From the NCBI GenBank assembly GCA_000648925.1, contig JFHF01000002.1, positions 1 to 64,000 on the forward strand: DNA of 64,000 nt, in the 5' to 3' direction. Of the stretch, positions 16,964-24,648 are shown in pieces. The translations under genes and the position numbers were made by a program. The notes under the pieces were generated by a model that had not been told where the DNA came from, did no database searches, and saw only the letters and a list, made by a program, of their open reading frames with translations. Each line of letters starts with the position of its first letter. The first letter of the stretch is position 1. Origin of the DNA: Caballeronia jiangsuensis. Lineage in GTDB: Bacteria > Pseudomonadota > Gammaproteobacteria > Burkholderiales > Burkholderiaceae.

Positions 16964-17320
16964 CTAGGCTGAGCTTGCCGCCGTCACTACGATCTCGATG
17001 AGCTTCTTCGGGGACGCCAGGGTCGCGCCGACGGTCGCTCGTGCAGGCGCCTGACCCGGCGTCACCCAGTCGTCCCAGACCGCGTTCATCGCCTGGAATT
17101 CAGACATATCCGCCAGGAAAATCTGGCAGAAGAGGATCTGAGACTTGTCGGAGCCATGCTCATTGAGCAACTCATCGACGGATCTCAGTACCTGACGCGT
17201 TTGCCCCGTCATGTCCTGCTCCACGTCGGTTGCTACCTGACCCGCGAGATACAGCACGCCGCCATGCCGGGTCACTTGCGACATCCGCTTGTTCACGCGG
17301 CTACGTTCGATAATGGACAC
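16964..17320 (-). CDS. RidA/YjgF family protein
   Basis: This 118-residue member of the Rid family probably hydrolyses reactive enamines and imines to keto compounds and ammonia. It has the family beta-alpha core: GGVLYLAGQVATD, the TRQVLRSVDELL helix, and the C-terminal PARATVGATLASPKKLIEIV, where the Arg in PARA is the usual substrate-carboxylate contact. GTG 17320 is the start with GGAG upstream. It lies 18 bp after the FAD oxidoreductase, which makes imine products, so the two genes probably act in sequence. Confidence 0.88.
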   Translation of the reverse strand: MSIIERSRVNKRMSQVTRHGGVLYLAGQVATDVEQDMTGQTRQVLRSVDELLNEHGSDKSQILFCQIFLADMSEFQAMNAVWDDWVTPGQAPARATVGATLASPKKLIEIVVTAASSA

Positions 17321-17338
17321 TGATTTCTCCGCCAGAGA

Positions 17339-18667
17339 TTAACGTTCCGGGCCTGCCACCGCGGCCTGATACCTGATTGCCGATGTGACCGCGACTTTTC
17401 GAATTGGATCGGGCGGCAGCCATGTCGGTCCGTCAAAGCCGAGCACGTCGGTCAAAGCGGCAGAGTCGACACCCATCGCCATCTCGCCCAGCAGCTTTCC
17501 GAACACACTTCCTTTCAGCACGCCGGCCCCGTTACAACCGACCGACGCATAGAGGCCCGGACGAAGTTCGCCGAAAAAGGATGCGCCATTGCGAGTGAGC
17601 GCTGTCGTGCCGCCCCACATGTATTCGAACTCGTGCGACTTCATCTGCGGATACCGACGCTTATAGCAACCGGTCAGCAACTCACGCGTTTTTTCCGATG
17701 CTTGCTCGCGTTCGTAGGAGTACGCGCTTCTCACCATCAGCCTGCCGTCCTGAATGCGGCGCAAGGTCGTGCCAAGCCTGTTCGCGGGGATGACGCCCCA
17801 TTCCTTCGAATCGCCCAATCTGGCAAGTTCGGTATCCGAGAGCCTGGGCGTGACGGCCGCATAGGTGAAGATCGTGAAAATGCGATCGCGAAGAATGCCA
17901 AGCTGTTTGGCGAAGCCGTTGTTGGCGATGATGACGCGATCAGCCGTGTATTCACCGTTGACCGTCCTGACGACGAAGGGCATGGTCTCGTCAAGAGCGA
18001 GGACCGGCTCGTCTTCGAGGATGGTGACGTTCGTGGGCAGCGAATCGGCCAGGCCGCGAATCAGCGCTGCGGGCTGCACGAATACGTTGTTGGGCGAGTG
18101 AAACCCGTACTGATAATACGGTGTGCCAATCTTCTCGTTGAGCCCTTCACGATCGAACTCGGTGAACGATATGCCCCATTGCCTGTACTGGTCGATCACG
18201 GCGCGCAAGCTCGCAACGCCCTTATCGCCCGCGGCCGCGTGATACTTTCCCGCCGGATTCCATCCACAATCGATACGATGTTCACGCACCAACTCTTCGA
18301 GCCACTTTCTGCCGTCGTCATACATGCGGATCTGCTTGCGCGCGACTTCCAGCGGGCTGGTATGTCCGCCCATCTTCGTGTTGTGAGGAAGGTCGATGAT
18401 GAACCCCGAGTTCCTTCCCGCCGATCCCTCGCCGATCGTCGATGCTTCAATCACCAGGACGTCTTCGCCCGGCCGTAATTCCCCGATGCGCCGGGCGGCC
18501 GCGAGACCGGTATAACCGCCACCGATGATGATCGTTGCATATCGCGATCGCGTTGGCCGTGAGCGCTCGACTCGTTCGGGCAACATTGCGTTCCAGCCGG
18601 AGCGCTGTTTGTAGACCGGCGATATGCCGGCTGCTCTCCGGTCCAGAGAAGATTGTTGGATGTTCAT
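17339..18667 (-). CDS. FAD-dependent amine/D-amino-acid oxidase-like enzyme (DAO family)
   Basis: The 442-residue flavoprotein has an N-terminal Rossmann dinucleotide motif (IIIGGGYTGLAAARRI), the GSAGRNSGFI segment that binds FAD in glycine-oxidase and PuuB-like enzymes, and the C-terminal GCNGAGVLKGSVFGKLL. Similar proteins oxidise amines such as gamma-glutamylputrescine, sarcosine-like compounds or amino acids to imines, giving H2O2. The start was set at ATG 18667 (GGAAAG about ten bases upstream); ATG 18694 and a GTG at 18727 extend the frame. Together with the LysR, RidA and MFS genes it forms a small catabolic cassette. The substrate is not predictable from sequence. Confidence 0.86.
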   Translation of the reverse strand: MNIQQSSLDRRAAGISPVYKQRSGWNAMLPERVERSRPTRSRYATIIIGGGYTGLAAARRIGELRPGEDVLVIEASTIGEGSAGRNSGFIIDLPHNTKMGGHTSPLEVARKQIRMYDDGRKWLEELVREHRIDCGWNPAGKYHAAAGDKGVASLRAVIDQYRQWGISFTEFDREGLNEKIGTPYYQYGFHSPNNVFVQPAALIRGLADSLPTNVTILEDEPVLALDETMPFVVRTVNGEYTADRVIIANNGFAKQLGILRDRIFTIFTYAAVTPRLSDTELARLGDSKEWGVIPANRLGTTLRRIQDGRLMVRSAYSYEREQASEKTRELLTGCYKRRYPQMKSHEFEYMWGGTTALTRNGASFFGELRPGLYASVGCNGAGVLKGSVFGKLLGEMAMGVDSAALTDVLGFDGPTWLPPDPIRKVAVTSAIRYQAAVAGPER

Positions 18668-18739
18668 CACTGAATTACTTTCCGATATAGACATTACCGG
18701 GCGGCGCTGACATACACGCTGCCGCAATAGTTAGCCCTG

Positions 18740-19702
18740 TCAACTTAAATGCAACTTCAGACCTGCGTCCGGGAGCAAACTTTTTATCTCCGGGAAAACC
18801 GCTGTCTCCAATACGCGCCGGCTCGTCTGGTAAAAGTATTCGGCGGTCTCTTCGTACTCTCCGACACGCGACACCTGATAGATGGTTCGAGTAAGCGGAG
18901 GCCCGCTGATCGGCAGCACGCAAACGTCCTTCAAATAGCCCCGGCTCTGCAAAAGAACCAGGGGCGTAGTGATTGCCCAACCAAGGTCGGCGGCGACCAT
19001 CGACAGGACGACGTCCGACGCGTCGATCTCCAGATGTCGCTTGGCCGAGATACCGCAGCGCCTCAGATAGCGTTCGGTCAATGCGCCATAGTGCGAAGTC
19101 GTACTGAAGCGTACTAACGGCAATTGACGTGCAATGTCGGCAATGACGCCTTCTCGAATCTTCTCCTGTCGCCCGGCAGGCAAAACGATCATGAACGGCT
19201 CGCTGAATAATGGACGCCTGACCAGCCGATCCATATCTTCAAGTGCGTCGGACGTCACGATCAGGTCCAGTTGCCGCTGCAAAAGGGCTTGTGAATGTCG
19301 ATATGCGAGTCCCGCCCACAAAACCACCTGATGACCCTGGTGGATTGCCTCTTTCACGACTGCCGGCCCGACCGTGGCGGCATACGAGTCGATCATGCCG
19401 ATTCTGATTTCCGGGCGATTCGCCGCGTCAGCTTCTCGCGCATTCGCCAGCAGTCGATTCATCTCCTCCACGACCGAATGGGCGTCTCTCCTCAGCGCGA
19501 TTCCTGCGGAAGTGAGCCTGATCGGGCGACGGCTGCGATCGAGCACCTTCGTCCCCAGAACTTCTTCGATCTGTGCAATCGTCTGTGAGACGGCAGACTG
19601 CGTAACGCCGAGCCTCGACGCCGCGGCGGATACGCTACCTTCTGCCGCGACAGCTTCGAAGACTTGAAGCGCCCGAATCTCCAGCCGGGAAAGCTCTGTC
19701 AT
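18740..19702 (-). CDS. LysR-type transcriptional regulator of the amine-oxidase cassette
   Basis: The 320-residue LysR regulator has an N-terminal winged helix-turn-helix (residues 8-65; LQVFEAVAAEGSVSAAASRLG, TQSAVSQTIAQIEE) and a substrate-binding domain from about 95. ATG 19702 has AGGAGCAGCA upstream. It is the first gene in line with the FAD oxidase, RidA and MFS genes, 72 bp ahead of the oxidase, so it may be part of the same transcript instead of divergent as is usual for LysR genes. It probably responds to the amine substrate. Confidence 0.92.
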   Translation of the reverse strand: MTELSRLEIRALQVFEAVAAEGSVSAAASRLGVTQSAVSQTIAQIEEVLGTKVLDRSRRPIRLTSAGIALRRDAHSVVEEMNRLLANAREADAANRPEIRIGMIDSYAATVGPAVVKEAIHQGHQVVLWAGLAYRHSQALLQRQLDLIVTSDALEDMDRLVRRPLFSEPFMIVLPAGRQEKIREGVIADIARQLPLVRFSTTSHYGALTERYLRRCGISAKRHLEIDASDVVLSMVAADLGWAITTPLVLLQSRGYLKDVCVLPISGPPLTRTIYQVSRVGEYEETAEYFYQTSRRVLETAVFPEIKSLLPDAGLKLHLS

Positions 19703-20131
19703 TGCTGCTCCTGATATAAGGCATGTTAATTCACGCCCAATAACCAGCCAAGTTTTACGCTCAATATTAGGCAATCTAATAGAAGCGTTCAAAACCGCTT
19801 TATATGGGGTAGTGAAAACCCATGCGTCTGGAGCGAGAACGTCGAGCAGCGCGCGGTGGACAGAATCGTCGAAGGCATTCGGGAACAGGGCGACCTCCGT
19901 CAACTTGACGTGTTCGGATGACGCCAACGGATATCGCGGGCCTGTCGGGTAGCAGGCGTCATCGGCAGCTCGCGGCCCTTGTCCATCAGAGACAATATCC
20001 CGTCCAATCAAAGGCATAGAGCGACACGGCAAATTGGCACGGCCCATGCAATGTTGGTGTCGAGCCAGCGTTGCCTTGCGCGGAATGACGTAGAACGGCA
20101 TCGGGAGGCTTCGCAACACCGGAGTCAACCC
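19703..20131. promoter_or_regulatory. Intergenic region with LysR-like site ATTAG-N5-CTAAT
   Basis: These 429 bases separate divergent genes (LysR to the left, cysteine protease to the right). The one clear element is ATTAG-GCAAT-CTAAT at 19766-19780, an interrupted palindrome of the T-N11-A kind bound by LysR proteins, about 65 bp upstream of the LysR start. I see no convincing gene in the rest. Confidence 0.45.
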
Positions 20132-21229
20132 ATGCCGCTCGCTCGACTGCTCCTCTGTCTTCTCCGATGCACCTTCGCTGCGGCGGTGCTTTTGCCATTC
20201 GTCGCGGGCGCCGCGAGTCTGCCAGCCGCGTCGCACAGCTATGAACCCGCAACGCGCGACGAGGATTCCAGCGCTTCGGCCATGCCTCACGCATTGAAAA
20301 CGGGCATCGAGCGCCTGCGTACCGGAACGTGGTGGGAAGCCAATCGGAAGATCCGCCCGGAACTCGCGCAAGTCGGCGACCTGATGTTTCTCTTGCCGCT
20401 TGCCGACAAGAAGCTCGAACCATCGTCGGATGCGATCGGCCGCGTGCAGCGCCTGCGCGAAGCGATGCGCAGCCACCAGATGCGCCAACCCGCCGGCTGG
20501 AGCCGCCTCGTTGCGCAGGTGCGGGCCGAGCGCGCGAAGGCCGGCGATGCGTCGGCCGCGCTGCTCGCCGATGCGCTCGTCAACGAGGTGCGCTACCGCG
20601 ATGGAACCGACGGCAGCTACTACGCGCCGGCACGATTCTTTGCCGAAAGCGGCGTATGCAAGGACTTCGCCGTCGCGAAGTATCTGCTGCTGCGCGACGC
20701 GGGTTTCGACATCGCGCGACTGCGTCTCGCGTCGCTCGCGCCGCGCTACAACAACACGCCGGACGACTGGCACGTGATCCTCGTCGTGCAGATCGACGGC
20801 GCGAGCGAACCGCTCGCACTCGATTCGCCGAGCGCGCCGACCGTGAAGCGGTCCGACGATACGGCCAACGGTCCTTCCTCGCTGCTCGCTGCGATCCTCG
20901 CCGGCCGCAAGCCCGCCGACGCGGTGTTGCGCGCGCCCGCCGGACCGCTGACCACGCCGCTCAGTCTGTCAGGCCAGGCGCGGCGGCCGATTGCGACCGT
21001 GTTCAACGAAGAGGGCAGCCGTTCGTTCGAACGTGCAGCGCCGGGCGCGCTGCGACGCGCGTCGGCGGTTGGGCGAAGCGCGGGCGCGATGTATGTCGAT
21101 GAAATGGGCGATCCGTGGAAAGTCGACAGGTCCGGGACGTTTCCGAAGTGGCGCGTCGTCGGTGATCAGACTGACGCGATGGAGCAGGCGGATCAGACGG
21201 CAAGGTTGATACGCGTGGCGGGGCGTTGA
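20132..21229 (+). CDS. Transglutaminase-like cysteine peptidase (BTLCP/LapG-like)
   Basis: The 365-residue protein has a signal peptide (LLLCLLRCTFAAAVLLPFVAGAA, cleavage near residue 27) and a bacterial transglutaminase-like cysteine protease domain at about 60-240. The catalytic triad is readable: Cys176 in SGVCKDFA, His214 in DDWHVIL and Asp231 in LALDSPS. LapG, the best-known member, is periplasmic and releases surface adhesins by cleavage. No LapD or large adhesin gene is visible here. The C-terminal 125 residues extend beyond the usual domain. ATG 20132 follows GGAG; longer in-frame starts lack a signal peptide at the N-terminus. Confidence 0.83.
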   Translation: MPLARLLLCLLRCTFAAAVLLPFVAGAASLPAASHSYEPATRDEDSSASAMPHALKTGIERLRTGTWWEANRKIRPELAQVGDLMFLLPLADKKLEPSSDAIGRVQRLREAMRSHQMRQPAGWSRLVAQVRAERAKAGDASAALLADALVNEVRYRDGTDGSYYAPARFFAESGVCKDFAVAKYLLLRDAGFDIARLRLASLAPRYNNTPDDWHVILVVQIDGASEPLALDSPSAPTVKRSDDTANGPSSLLAAILAGRKPADAVLRAPAGPLTTPLSLSGQARRPIATVFNEEGSRSFERAAPGALRRASAVGRSAGAMYVDEMGDPWKVDRSGTFPKWRVVGDQTDAMEQADQTARLIRVAGR

Positions 21230-21654
21230 GTGAGGCGTCGAGGTGTTTCCGTATCGGCTTGAGCGCGGGCTCTTGTCGCGAGCGTGACTCGCATACCGAG
21301 ACGGGGGGGCAACCTCATGCAAAGCATCGCATGAGGCGATGTGGTGCTCGGAATAATCGCGAAGACGTCATGCCTTGCGTCCACGACGGACGGCTTTGAG
21401 TCGACGTCTCGTGCCTCTTCATTGAGCGCATACATGAGCGGCCTTCAGTCCATATCGACAGCACGAATTCAAATTCCTGGATTCCAGTCGTCTTTTGATC
21501 GCGATGTACGTCTGCGCGACCCTCTCCCGGCGACCGGTTCGTTTTCGATCCTGCTTCCGTTCGATCGAACTCCTTCGCGAATGGTTCGTCGTGGCCGCGC
21601 GTCGACGCTGCCATCACCCTCATAGCCCGTTCACCCGTTTGTTGAAGGTGCTGC
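21230..21654. other. 425-bp intergenic region, no gene recognised
   Basis: No reading frame here has a ribosome-binding site plus a protein-like composition. The only structure noted is an inverted repeat, CCTCATGC (21313-21320) with GCATGAGG (21329-21336), with no following T-run. The segment probably carries the promoter of the downstream AraC-type gene. Confidence 0.4.
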
Positions 21655-22143
21655 ATGAGCACGACTACGCGACAGGAAAGCACCGATGACCTCTTGTCCG
21701 ACGACGACATCGGACCGGCCTTGTCCGACCTTCGGTTGTCCTGTCAGAAGCCGGTCTGGTTCGCGCAGATCGAGCAAGAACAGGAAAGCCAGAAGCGCAC
21801 CTCACCCGCGATCCGGCATGTTCGGGAGAACTTCTTCCGCAGGATCGCGCTCAAGGAGGTAGCGGATCTGTGCCGGCTCAGTCCGTCTCAGTTTTCGAGA
21901 ACGTTCAAGGTGGAACAGCATCTGAGCTTCGGGGAATTCGTGCTTCGATTCCGGCTCTGGATGGCGCTGCATCGCCTGACATCGAACCGGGAGCTGGTGA
22001 AGGAAGTCGCGTATGCGGTGGGATTCAACGATATGTCGTATTTCGCGCGCTCATTCAAGCGCTATTTCGGCACATGCCCGAGCGAACTGAAGAGGATGTC
22101 GATGCATCGCGTCGATGACTCGCACAGCGCTCAGGACGTGTAG
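21655..22143 (+). CDS. Short AraC-type regulator (HTH domain only)
   Basis: The 162-residue protein consists of a 50-residue polar N-terminus and a complete AraC double helix-turn-helix at about 52-150 (ALKEVADLCRLSPSQFSRTFKVE; VKEVAYAVGFNDMSYFARSFKRYFGTCPSEL). It lacks the ligand-binding or receiver domain of typical AraC proteins, which have about 290 residues. The next regulator (22402-23217) has a closely similar HTH, so the two are paralogues. It may respond through protein partners or act constitutively. ATG 21655 is preceded by GAAGGTGCTGC. Confidence 0.85.
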   Translation: MSTTTRQESTDDLLSDDDIGPALSDLRLSCQKPVWFAQIEQEQESQKRTSPAIRHVRENFFRRIALKEVADLCRLSPSQFSRTFKVEQHLSFGEFVLRFRLWMALHRLTSNRELVKEVAYAVGFNDMSYFARSFKRYFGTCPSELKRMSMHRVDDSHSAQDV

Positions 22144-22256
22144 CCTTCCCGCCAATACGTCACGACTGGTAGAATAACATCAGTATAACTAAATTAGCGT
22201 CGACAGTCTTCTCTTAAAAAAACCAGGTGGTGGATGAAAAGAGCCCTGCGCAAGTG

Positions 22257-22282
22257 GGGACTGCAGTCCCGCGAAGCGCGGG
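22257..22282 (+). repeat. Two adjoining perfect palindromes (hairpin)
   Basis: GGGACTGCAGTCCC (22257-22270) is a perfect 14-bp palindrome. It overlaps a second hairpin, CCCGCG-AAG-CGCGGG (22268-22282), which is followed by TTT. The site lies between the two AraC genes, 114 bp after the first. It could be a weak terminator, an operator or an RNA switch between alternative stems. Confidence 0.45.
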
Positions 22283-22401
22283 TTTCAATAAACGCCCCGA
22301 ACGTTCAGAGTACGGATCAGGCAGTGGTTTGATCCATTTGCATATCGGGCCAGTCCGAGGACGGAAAGTTCTCTCGACGGCTCAACGAAGGGGCGGCAAT
22401 C

Positions 22402-23217
22402 ATGCGGCAAACGCAGCAGCAGATTCGCGTTTCTGACGGACAAGCGTTCGTCTGGATCGACCTCACGAAAGAACCATCCTCGTCCGTCGCGCATTCGATA
22501 GCCGGTGAATTCGAGTTCAGAACGGTGCGCGAACCGCAGCATATCGTCGGGGCTATCGAACACTGCGCGCCGCCCTTCATCTGCGTGGAACTCGCGGAAG
22601 AGGGCGGCGGTGACGCCGGTCCGAAGAGCATCGACATGCTCAAGCGCGTTAGTGATGCCTGTCCCGATCTGCCCGCACTCGTCGTCGTCGGGCACGGCTC
22701 GTCGATGGCGGCGCTGTGTGCCATACGCCTGCGCGTGTGGAACGTGATCATCAAGCCGGTCAGCGCCACGGAGTTGCACAGGACGATCCGTGCGATGGTC
22801 ACGACGTTTCGGCCGGGTGGGTCATGGGAAGCGTGGCCCGCGGTCGCCGGGAAAGCCGATGAGCGACCGGGCATCGTGCGTACATCGTCGGCGATCTCTT
22901 ACGTGGCGAGCCACTACATGGGCAGGATCACGATCAGCGATGTCGCCGCGCAATGCAGGCTCAGTCCTTCGCAGTTTTGCAGGACGTTCAAGAAGGAGCA
23001 TCACGTGAGCTTTGGGCGTTACCTGCTTCGCTATCGCATGGATCGTGCGCGCGAGCGGCTCAGCCTCGCCGATGTGCTCGTCGGAGAAGTCGCCTTTGAA
23101 GTCGGCTTCAATGATCTCTCGTACTTCACGCGATCATTTCGCCGGGAGTTCGGATTGTGTCCGACTGAGTTTCAGGCTGGCGCGATCCGACAGCAGGCAT
23201 CACCGATGCCTGCGTAA
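22402..23217 (+). CDS. AraC-type regulator with degenerate receiver domain
   Basis: The 271-residue protein has an N-terminal region (about 14-135) that folds like a CheY receiver by pattern: beta-strand AFVWIDL, FICVELAEE, LPALVVVGHG and WNVIIKPVSATEL with the conserved Lys118-Pro. Glu63 stands where the phospho-accepting Asp normally sits, so phosphorylation is unlikely and the domain may mimic a locked state. A complete AraC HTH follows at about 160-258, closely related to that of the preceding gene. The start ATG 22402 has only a weak GGGGCGG upstream. It probably regulates neighbouring accessory genes. Confidence 0.82.
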   Translation: MRQTQQQIRVSDGQAFVWIDLTKEPSSSVAHSIAGEFEFRTVREPQHIVGAIEHCAPPFICVELAEEGGGDAGPKSIDMLKRVSDACPDLPALVVVGHGSSMAALCAIRLRVWNVIIKPVSATELHRTIRAMVTTFRPGGSWEAWPAVAGKADERPGIVRTSSAISYVASHYMGRITISDVAAQCRLSPSQFCRTFKKEHHVSFGRYLLRYRMDRARERLSLADVLVGEVAFEVGFNDLSYFTRSFRREFGLCPTEFQAGAIRQQASPMPA

Positions 23218-23238
23218 AAGGGCGGCGCGGCCGCGATC

Positions 23239-23568
23239 TCAGGAGCGGGGAGAAACATCGACGTCTAGCTCGAAGGTCGAGCAGGGCGAAGGGTCCTTTT
23301 CCCATGCGCGTACGCAGTTCAGCACGATCCGCGCACTGCCCGCGCCGCTCGCAACGAAAACCCATCTCGCCATGCCGCCCGCACCGGGCGGACCCTGCCC
23401 CGCGATGTAGCCGGACCCGCGCGACGTCAGCACGCCGTCGGCGCTCCGGGCGAGCGTCCAGCGAAAGCCAGTGGCCGGCGTTTCATCGAGGTCGACGATG
23501 AGTTCATCATCGAGCTCGAGTACGACAGTACGGCCCGAGTCCGTTTGCGTGACAGTCGTGCTGCGCAT
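23239..23568 (-). CDS. Chagasin-like cysteine protease inhibitor (I42 family)
   Basis: The 109-residue protein matches the chagasin/amoebiasin fold by its three inhibitory loops: TPATGFRW (30-37, the NPTTG loop), GAGGMARWVF (62-71, the GxGG loop) and RAWEKD (87-92, the RPW loop). Such inhibitors block papain-family peptidases by wedging the loops into the active-site cleft. It lies 48 bp downstream of a papain-like peptidase gene on the same strand, so it is probably the cognate inhibitor protecting the producing cell. There is no signal peptide, so it should act in the cytoplasm. The ribosome-binding site before ATG 23568 is weak (GGAGC, 13 bases away). Confidence 0.82.
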   Translation of the reverse strand: MRSTTVTQTDSGRTVVLELDDELIVDLDETPATGFRWTLARSADGVLTSRGSGYIAGQGPPGAGGMARWVFVASGAGSARIVLNCVRAWEKDPSPCSTFELDVDVSPRS

Positions 23569-23616
23569 GGGTGTGCTTGCTCCGGATCTCGATGCGCGAC
23601 CTACGGACGCGACCGT

Positions 23617-24384
23617 TCAGGCCGCGACGAGGCGAATCGTCCAGAAATCGGACGACAGGTCCGTATCGGTGAGGTAAGCATAGGGCATCGTGCAGTATCC
23701 GTTCTTGCCCCAGCTCTCGCCCCACGAATTGCGGACGATGAAGCGCTGCTGCGCGTCGTCATAACCGACGGCGACGACGCAATGCCCGCCGAGCAACTGT
23801 TCCTGAGGCGAGGGCATCGGAACGATGCCGGTCTGCGCCACCTCGGCGCTCTCGAAACTCTCGTAGACGCTGAACCCGAACACGATCGGATAGCCGTCGG
23901 CGAGACATCCCTTCATCTGATTCAGGTTCTGCACCAGGCGCGAGTACTGCACGACCTTGTATTTCAGCGCTTCCGTGTAGCAGTTCTTCGGCGGCTTCGA
24001 CCTGAACTGGCCGATGTCATAGGGCCAACTGGTTTCGGGGCAATCGCCTTGCTTCGCCACGGACTTGAATCCGTCGCGGATCATTGCGCCGCTGTCCGAG
24101 TCGACCGTGTGCTCGATGACGCGCTCGTTGTAGTAGATGAAGAGCCGCGAGGGATTGAAGGGCGGCTGGAGGTTCTGCTTCATGCGGTCGAACTGCAGCG
24201 CCGCGGCGATACCGTTGGCCGTGCAACTGCCGAGGCTGCCCTGGTCATAGATCGGCGGACACTGGGCGGTCAGGTCGACCTTGGCGGGCAGCGCCGCGAG
24301 CCGCGTGACGGGCGCAGCGTAAAGATGGTCCCGGTGGTCGGGCAGGTCTCGCACCCAGCCGTAGTGCTTGGTCTTGAATGCCAT
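23617..24384 (-). CDS. Papain-family (C1A) cysteine peptidase
   Basis: The 255-residue protein has a complete papain active site: oxyanion Gln48, nucleophile Cys54 (QGSLGSCTAN), His201 (GGHCVVAVGYD) and Asn219 (VRNSWGESWG). The short leader (VRDLPDHRDHLY, then LPAKVDL) is typical of bacterial C1 peptidases that lack a long inhibitory propeptide. No signal peptide is visible, so it is either cytoplasmic or exported by a non-Sec route. ATG 24384 has a strong AAAGGAGAC site. The chagasin-like inhibitor gene follows at once, which would compensate for the missing propeptide control. Its target is unknown. Confidence 0.9.
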   Translation of the reverse strand: MAFKTKHYGWVRDLPDHRDHLYAAPVTRLAALPAKVDLTAQCPPIYDQGSLGSCTANGIAAALQFDRMKQNLQPPFNPSRLFIYYNERVIEHTVDSDSGAMIRDGFKSVAKQGDCPETSWPYDIGQFRSKPPKNCYTEALKYKVVQYSRLVQNLNQMKGCLADGYPIVFGFSVYESFESAEVAQTGIVPMPSPQEQLLGGHCVVAVGYDDAQQRFIVRNSWGESWGKNGYCTMPYAYLTDTDLSSDFWTIRLVAA

Positions 24385-24648
24385 GTCAGTCTCCTTTGGA
24401 AGTCGATCATTCGAGGTCGCGCGCACGCGGTCGACGGTTCGCGTGCGATGTGCATCGCTACCGTCCGGCGGCTGCACGGCACAGATTACGGCGGCACGCG
24501 CGGGCCGCGTTAGTACGATCCTGCTGGATGAATAGGAGAATCGTGCTGCCGAAGCGATGTCGGGTGAATCGCCACGTTGCCGGGGACAAGTGCGTGGCGT
24601 ATGCTGCGTGAACGTGCCGGTTCATATCCGAGTGGGGCGCATGAAGTC

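Noticed and set aside
21341..21710. Short ORFs on both strands between the LapG-like gene and the AraC gene
   Set aside because: Neither has a good start site or protein-like composition, and they overlap one another.
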